Assembly (NCBI GenBank): GCA_013178275.1
Contig: JABLWZ010000006.1
Coordinates: 62,001 to 126,000 of the forward strand
Direction of reading: 5' to 3'
From: Bacillota bacterium
Lineage (GTDB): Bacteria > Bacillota > Ch66 > Ch109
Length of the DNA stretch: 64,000 bases
This document shows, in pieces, positions 59,326 through 64,000 of the stretch (positions are counted from its first letter, which is position 1; each line of letters starts with the position of its first letter). A program made the translations under genes and the position numbers. The notes beneath the pieces are model-generated. The model had not been told where the DNA came from. It did no database searches and saw nothing but the letters and a program-made list of their open reading frames with translations.

Positions 59326-59591
59326 CTTTCCCCCCTGGTACACTTGGCTTTTATCATTTTACTACTGCATTCGACATTTGTCCATGACATTTAAGACCTA
59401 TATAACGACCTGATAATTCAATACTTTATTTACATTTGAAATTCTATTTTCGGTAACCCGGGCTCCGCCCCATAATATGGCTTTATTGCCGAATCCTTCC
59501 AGTTTTTTGATTATTTTTCTAGGCAGGAGTTTCTCACCGTTCTGTGGAATATTAGTGCTTAAATACTACGAAAAGGAGCGATTGTCAGAAT

Positions 59592-60575
59592 ATGGACTTC
59601 TTCAAGAACATGCCCAAGTTTGTGACTGTGTCCGACATAACCACCCGTGACGGCTATCAGCATGAAGAAAAGGTTATCCCGACCGACGCCAAGCTATACG
59701 TGATCGACAAGCTGATCGAGTGCGGCTTTAAAAAGCTCGAAGTGACCAACTACGCCAACCCCAAAAGACAGCCCCAGTTCAGGGACGCCCACGAGGTTAT
59801 GAAAAGGATAAAGCGCCTGCCTGATGTGGAATACACTGCCAACACCATGACCGAAAGGGCCATTCAGGATGCCATAGATGACGCCAAGCAGGGGTATGGC
59901 CCCGACCGGGTGGTGGTCACCATCTCCTCCAGCGAACCGCACAACAAGAGGAACTCGGGCAAGTCCGTGGCGGAGCACTGGAAGCAGATCGAGAAATGGA
60001 TGGAGATGATCCACGCCGCCAACATCAAGTTTTCGGTTACCATCAGCACCATCTGGGGTTGTCCGATAGCCGGCCCGGTCCCCATGGAATGGGCGGTTGA
60101 TTTTGCTGACCGCCTGGTCAAGATGGGGGTCGATGACGTGGGTCATGCCGACCACGACGGTCAGGCCAGCCCCGATAAGGCATACGAGTACTTCGCCCGG
60201 GTCCTCGACCGCGACCCGAATCCCGAGCGGCACATGGCCCACTTCCACGTCTCACGGGGCTGGGGCCTGGCCAATGTCCTGGCGGCCATGCAGGCCGGCA
60301 TGGTGGTCTTCGAGTCGACCCTGGGAGGGATCGGCGGCCAGCCCGCGAACTTCATCGACGGGGTCCCGGTGGCCGGCACCGGCAAGTACTACTACTCCGA
60401 CCCCAGCCGCACCGGCCTGGTGTGCACCGAGGACCTGGTCTGCATGCTCGACGGGATGGGGATTGAAACCGGGATCGACGTCGACAAGCTGCTGGATCTG
60501 GGTGCGATGAACGAACGGATCGTAGGGAGGCAGCTTAGGGCTGAAACCGTTACTGGCGGCCGCCTGAAAAGGTAA
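59592..60575 (+). CDS. HMG-CoA lyase-like TIM-barrel protein lacking the Cys motif
   Basis: 327 aa HMGL-like (pyruvate carboxyltransferase) family. The metal Asp/Arg motif is VSDITTRDGYQ and the His pair is in AHFHVSRGWG, both present. The HMG-CoA lyase signature GLGGCPYA is replaced by STLGGIGGQPANF, so the catalytic Cys is missing. Aldolase or other lyase/synthase chemistry on an alpha-keto acid or acyl-CoA is possible. It is a lone plus-strand gene with AAAAGGAG 13 nt before the ATG and a strong terminator after it. The 248-bp upstream region shows no clear promoter. Confidence 0.75.
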   Translation: MDFFKNMPKFVTVSDITTRDGYQHEEKVIPTDAKLYVIDKLIECGFKKLEVTNYANPKRQPQFRDAHEVMKRIKRLPDVEYTANTMTERAIQDAIDDAKQGYGPDRVVVTISSSEPHNKRNSGKSVAEHWKQIEKWMEMIHAANIKFSVTISTIWGCPIAGPVPMEWAVDFADRLVKMGVDDVGHADHDGQASPDKAYEYFARVLDRDPNPERHMAHFHVSRGWGLANVLAAMQAGMVVFESTLGGIGGQPANFIDGVPVAGTGKYYYSDPSRTGLVCTEDLVCMLDGMGIETGIDVDKLLDLGAMNERIVGRQLRAETVTGGRLKR

Positions 60576-60592
60576 GGTCTTGCTGAACGTTT

Positions 60593-60617
60593 AAGGGGGC
60601 GCAACGCCCCCTTTTTA
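60593..60617 (+). terminator. Intrinsic terminator after HMGL-like gene
   Basis: AAGGGGGCG-caa-CGCCCCCTT followed by TTTATTT, 18 bp after the stop. A strong rho-independent terminator; the minus strand also has a usable stem for the region behind it. Confidence 0.9.
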
Positions 60618-60729
60618 TTTCGTATCGAAGGTATTTGTGGAATTTTAATATGCTGGCCGGGGTTTCGGTACTTTCTAGAGACTAGTTTGATTTCTCTGCC
60701 TGTAGCTGCTAGCATTCAAGTGCTGGACC

Positions 60730-60927
60730 TCAGTCCAGCATCTCCAACTCTCGTGTAAAGTTTTCCAGAATCAGCCGGACCTCTTCCTGGGTATCGGGGG
60801 TCACCCAGATCCCCACCAGGCCCTCTTTCCGGTCGAGAGTGCTGACCATCCCCAGGCCGTCGTAGCCCTCGAAGACCCGGTTCAAGAAATCGATATCGGC
60901 TGGTTTTAATTTAAGTTTTATCAACAA
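60730..60927 (-). CDS. DUF4911 domain protein
   Basis: 65 aa small protein matching the DUF4911 family (IKLKLKPADIDFLNRVFEGYDGLG, here as partial blocks, then LEMLD at the end). A beta-alpha-beta pattern and an acidic C-terminus. Function unknown; it usually accompanies U32 and mltG-type genes in Clostridia, as here 22 bp downstream of the U32 gene. Confidence 0.75.
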   Translation of the reverse strand: MLIKLKLKPADIDFLNRVFEGYDGLGMVSTLDRKEGLVGIWVTPDTQEEVRLILENFTRELEMLD

Positions 60928-60949
60928 TTATCTCAACCTTTTTATTGTT

Positions 60950-62215
60950 CTACTGATCAAGCTTTATGTCTCTTTGCTTCAATACCTTCCGCACCAGGAA
61001 TCCCGCCTCCACCGGGCGAGGGACCTGCATCAGCAGCCTCTGCTGGGGATGGGGCGCGTTCCCTACCGGTTCACCTTTCTCGTTATAGAGCCCGGCCAGT
61101 TCCATCTGGTAGGGAGGAGTCTTGGGGCCTATGACCTCCAGGCAATCCCCGACCTGGAACGGTGAGCGCTGTTCCACCAGGGCCAACCTTTTTCCCTGGT
61201 CATAGTCTATTACCAGACCCACGAACTCGTGGGTCTTGAGGTAGCTCGCTTCGGGGGTGGTGGTGATCTCCGGGACCGGCCCGGTGCCGCGGAATATGCT
61301 GTCGGTGTAAGAGCGGTGGCTCACTTTTTCTAATTCGGACAACAGTTCCTGGTCCGGGGAGCAGTTACCGGGGTCGTTCTTATAGCGGTCCAGGGCCATC
61401 CGGTAGGCACGCACCACGGTGGCTACATAGTGCAGGCTCTTCATCCGGCCCTCTATCTTTATGCTGTCCACCCCGAGGTCGACCAGTTCGGGCAGCCTCC
61501 CCATCAAGCACAGGTCGCGCGAACTCAGGATATAGGCGCCTCGCTCGTCCTCCTCGACCGGGAAGTATTCCCCGGGGCGTTTTTCCTCCACCAGGGAATA
61601 ACCCCAGCGGCAGGGATGGGTGCACTCTCCCCGGTTGGCGTCCTTGCGGTTTAAGTACTGGCTTAAAAAGCACCTTCCCGAGTAGGAAAGGCACATCGCG
61701 CCGTGGACGAAAACCTCCAGTTCGACACCGGTCTTTTGGCGGATCTCCCCTATCTCTTCCCGCGAAAGCTCTCTCCCTAGAACCACCCGGCTTATCCCCT
61801 GTTTTTCCCAGAATCGGACACTGCCCCAGTTCAGGTTGTTGGCCTGGGTGCTGAGGTGCAGGGGCATCTCCGGTACGACCTCCCGCGCCGTCTCGATCAC
61901 CCCGGGGTCAGAAACGATGAGGGCGTCCACCCCGATCCGCCCTAGCCTTCTCAGGTATTCGGGGATGGCCTCCAGGTCCTGGTTGCGGGCAAAGATGTTC
62001 ACCGCCGCGTACACCTTGGCCCCCCTGCGGTGGGCGAAGTCGATACCTTCCTCCATCTCCTCCCCGGTGAAGTTGTCAGCCGAAGCCCGTAGGCTGTATG
62101 ACTTTCCTCCCAGGTATACCGCATCGGCGCCGTAGTTAACCGCGATCTTCAACTTTTCCAGGCTGCCCGCGGGTGCCAGCAGCTCGGGTATCTTGATCGG
62201 TCCAGCCAGGTCCAT
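60950..62215 (-). CDS. U32 peptidase family, probable tRNA hydroxylation protein TrhP
   Basis: 421 aa from ATG 62215, one base after the mltG stop and preceded by GGGGAG. Family features: ELLAPAGSLEKLKIAVNYGADAVYLGG in parts, VFVHGAMCLSYSGRC, ANRGECTHPCRWGY (cysteines for an iron-sulfur cluster) and SIKIEGRMKS. U32 proteins of this type are prephenate-dependent RNA hydroxylases (TrhP/RlhA), not proteases. In B. subtilis the order yrrL(mltG)-yrrM-yrrN-yrrO is similar, supporting the TrhP assignment. Confidence 0.85.
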   Translation of the reverse strand: MDLAGPIKIPELLAPAGSLEKLKIAVNYGADAVYLGGKSYSLRASADNFTGEEMEEGIDFAHRRGAKVYAAVNIFARNQDLEAIPEYLRRLGRIGVDALIVSDPGVIETAREVVPEMPLHLSTQANNLNWGSVRFWEKQGISRVVLGRELSREEIGEIRQKTGVELEVFVHGAMCLSYSGRCFLSQYLNRKDANRGECTHPCRWGYSLVEEKRPGEYFPVEEDERGAYILSSRDLCLMGRLPELVDLGVDSIKIEGRMKSLHYVATVVRAYRMALDRYKNDPGNCSPDQELLSELEKVSHRSYTDSIFRGTGPVPEITTTPEASYLKTHEFVGLVIDYDQGKRLALVEQRSPFQVGDCLEVIGPKTPPYQMELAGLYNEKGEPVGNAPHPQQRLLMQVPRPVEAGFLVRKVLKQRDIKLDQ

Positions 62216-62216
62216 G

Positions 62217-63263
62217 CTAACTCCCCAGCTCTTTTTTCGCTTGGTTGTGCTCTTCAAGGGTCTTGGAAAAGACATGCGATCCGTCAGGCCTGGCCACGTA
62301 GTACAAGTAGCTGTGCTCGGCCGGGTAAAGGACCGCCTTCAGCGCGTTCTCACCTGGGCTGGCGATCGGTCCCTGGGGAAGTCCCTTGTAACGGTAGGTG
62401 TTATAGGGGGAATCGACCTCCAGGTCCTTGTAATACACCTTGTCCCGGTGCGTTCCCATTGCGTACTGGACGGTGGCGTCCACCTGCAGCAGCATTCCCC
62501 GCTTCAGGCGGTTGTTCAGCACCCCCGCTATCACCGGCTGTTCTTCCGTTTTCTGGGCCTCCCTTTCCACCATGGAGGCCAGGGTCACCATGTCGTGGTA
62601 GCTCATGCCCAGCTCGTTTCGCCGGGCCTCCAGCTCTGGGGTCAGGAACTGTTCGAAACGGTGCAGCATCGTGTCGATGATCACATCTTCCCTCGCGCTG
62701 GGTGGTATCTTGTAGGTGGCTGGATACAGGAATCCCTCCAGCCTCTTTTGTCCCTCCGGGGCTCCAGCCAGGAAGGCGTACTGGAAGCTGCCTTTTTCTA
62801 CCACCTCGAAAAAACGTCCGCGGTCTATCATCCCCTTGGCCTCCAGGGTGTCTGCTATCTGCTGCAGGGTATACCCCTCGGGAACGACCACCACGCTGAA
62901 CATAGTGTTGCCCTGGTAGATCTGGTTTATCAGCTCTTTCAACGGCAGGTTGTCCGGGAGCTGGTAGTCCCCGGCCTTGATCAGCCGGTCCTTACCGGTG
63001 ATCCTGAGGTAGAGCAGAAAAGCGTTCGGGCTGCGGATCAGTCCCGCTTGGTAGAGGTTGTCGGCCGCGGCCCGCATCGAGGTATTCGCGTCGATGCTCA
63101 CCATCCGGTTAACGGGTTCGCCCGAGTTGGGAGCCGTTGTCGCCCGGTAGGCGGTAATGCTCAGTATCCCGCAGACCACCACTACCAGCACCAGTATTAA
63201 GTTCAGGCTGGGTTTGACCCGCTTGCGGGGAAAACGCCGACGTCTTCTTCTCGCTTTTAACAT
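62217..63263 (-). CDS. mltG: Endolytic murein transglycosylase MltG
   Basis: 348 aa. A highly basic N-terminus (RRRRRRFPRKR) and one transmembrane helix (about 20-42), a LysM-like region (IPEGYTLQQIADTL-like), and the YceG catalytic domain with the Glu in LASMVEREA, RLKRGMLLQVDATVQYA and GLPQGPIASPG. It cleaves nascent peptidoglycan strands at the membrane and sets their length. Next to the U32 gene. Confidence 0.93.
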   Translation of the reverse strand: MLKARRRRRRFPRKRVKPSLNLILVLVVVVCGILSITAYRATTAPNSGEPVNRMVSIDANTSMRAAADNLYQAGLIRSPNAFLLYLRITGKDRLIKAGDYQLPDNLPLKELINQIYQGNTMFSVVVVPEGYTLQQIADTLEAKGMIDRGRFFEVVEKGSFQYAFLAGAPEGQKRLEGFLYPATYKIPPSAREDVIIDTMLHRFEQFLTPELEARRNELGMSYHDMVTLASMVEREAQKTEEQPVIAGVLNNRLKRGMLLQVDATVQYAMGTHRDKVYYKDLEVDSPYNTYRYKGLPQGPIASPGENALKAVLYPAEHSYLYYVARPDGSHVFSKTLEEHNQAKKELGS

Positions 63264-63477
63264 TTAATCCCTCGAGCCTCGCTGTAAAACATCCATATAA
63301 TTATAACCTCAAAGCTCGGATAAGGGCAATCGGGTCCCCTTCGTAACAGCTGTTCAAATTCAAACCCGTTTTTCTCCAGATTTACTTATTAATTCTTTCT
63401 GTTGCTCCAATCAGGGTGATCCGATAAATGTCGCTGTTGCTGACGGTACCGCTCATTCGAGCTTTTTGATAAAAAGT

Positions 63478-63513
63478 ATCAGCCCCCAGGGACTTTTCTT
63501 CCCGGAGGCTGAT
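63478..63513 (-). terminator. Intrinsic terminator before mltG
   Basis: ATCAGCC/GGCTGAT outer stem with inner GGG/CCC pairing, followed on the minus strand by ACTTTTTATC. It ends the transcript of the acidic-protein gene at 63538 and is 215 bp upstream of mltG. No other feature is seen in 63264-63477. Confidence 0.75.
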
Positions 63514-63537
63514 TCCGAGTACGACTATCAGATTAAA

Positions 63538-64000
63538 CTACCCATCGAAACGGAACCTCATGGTCGCTGACTGGCGGCGACCGCTGCGAGGCCTCGACCT
63601 CGAGTCGTCCGCCCCAGGTACTCCATCCTGCGGCCCTCCTGCTTCTGGACCTGACAACCTCGCCAGGGAGCGCGGCTTGACGGCAGAGCCTTCCGCTGCC
63701 CCTTCTATCCTCCGGCCCCGGCTTGGGCGTCGGGGTGAGCTTTGGAAACTGTATCCCAGTCCAAGCACCGGGTATTCGAACTCATTAATCAGCTCTACCC
63801 CTTCGATCACCTCTTCCCCGCTCTTCAGCAGCTCTTTGGGCTCCCACGGTTCCTCCAGGATCTGGTCTTCGACCATCCCACTTCCATCGGTCAGCGCGGC
63901 CTCCATCTCGATTTCACCCGGTTCCTCGGGCAGCACGTCCTCTATCGCTGGCTCGCCTGGTTCTCCAGCCGACAGGGCCGTTTCGGCTGCGTACTCATCG
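63538..64000 (-). CDS. C-terminal part of an acidic protein, cut by window edge
   Basis: The frame is open from the window end to the stop at 63538 (at least 154 codons). The visible part is Glu/Pro-rich (EEPGEIEMEAAL, EDQILEEPWEPKELL) and then changes abruptly at GLGYSFQSS into an Arg/Ser/Gly/Pro-rich tail. That sudden composition change suggests a frameshift or a disordered C-terminus. I do not recognise the family; a coat- or wall-associated protein is a guess. Confidence 0.5.
   Translation of the reverse strand, partial: DEYAAETALSAGEPGEPAIEDVLPEEPGEIEMEAALTDGSGMVEDQILEEPWEPKELLKSGEEVIEGVELINEFEYPVLGLGYSFQSSPRRPSRGRRIEGAAEGSAVKPRSLARLSGPEAGGPQDGVPGADDSRSRPRSGRRQSATMRFRFDG

Overview
The window comes from an anaerobic, endospore-forming member of the Bacillota (Clostridia grade). 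The evidence is a complete spoIIIA operon, a sigK gene, an Asp23/AmaP/DUF2273 envelope-stress operon, and a gene order (ispA-xseB-xseA-folD-nusB; spoIIIAA-AH; efp-papP-aroQ) seen in Syntrophomonas/Pelotomaculum/Desulfotomaculum-type organisms. The exact genus cannot be fixed from sequence alone. Apart from four plus-strand genes or relics (31510-32328, the relic at 30841, the IS110 transposase and 59592-60575), everything is transcribed on the minus strand.

Region 1 (1-26.8 kb) is housekeeping and sporulation core with tight, often overlapping genes: isoprenoid and DNA repair genes (ispA, xseB, xseA), folD, a TsaD-like paralogue, nusB, the Asp23 operon with a good sigma-A promoter, a biotin-domain-less OadA/PycB-type carboxyltransferase, spoIIIAA-AH, a B12-binding radical SAM protein, efp-papP-aroQ, the tldE-tldD protease pair, and shikimate genes including an aroK-aroB fusion. 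It ends with yqeG and an HD-GYP c-di-GMP phosphodiesterase.

Region 2 (26.9-29.5 kb) is the most striking part. sigK, the late mother-cell sigma factor, is split into two halves by a 1,802-bp insert. The insert carries little more than a SpoIVCA-like large serine recombinase and a translationally coupled 45-codon ORF. Joining the halves at a shared GAA trinucleotide rebuilds a full 236-residue SigK in frame. This is a miniature skin (sigma-K intervening) element. A diverged copy of the sigK promoter/leader and first 40 codons lies 1.7 kb upstream.

Region 3 (29.7-59.3 kb) is a mosaic cell-surface polysaccharide island. It contains an LCP ligase, two different initiating sugar-phosphate transferases (WbaP/EpsL-like and TagO/WecA-like), Wzx flippase, Wzy-like polymerase, a BY-kinase with a drastically shortened CapA/CpsC-type activator and a separate Wzz, galE, a WecC-like UDP-sugar dehydrogenase, several glycosyltransferases, an acyltransferase, an AAC(3)-fold acetyltransferase, an SGNH hydrolase, three polysaccharide-deacetylase-like proteins and three paralogous polysaccharide-lyase-like proteins. 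The largest lyase has six tandem chitobiase-C-terminal-type repeats and sits behind three tandem c-di-GMP-I (GEMM-I) riboswitches; the 3' strand of the last one carries the ribosome binding site. With the HD-GYP phosphodiesterase in the same window, this suggests a c-di-GMP-controlled switch between making and cutting a uronic-acid-containing matrix. An IS110 element with a plausible bridge-RNA leader is inserted in an IS630 relic inside the island.

Region 4 (59.4-64 kb) returns to core genes: an HMG-CoA-lyase-like TIM barrel lacking the catalytic Cys motif, a DUF4911 protein, a U32 peptidase family (TrhP-like) protein, mltG, and the 3' end of an acidic protein cut by the window edge.
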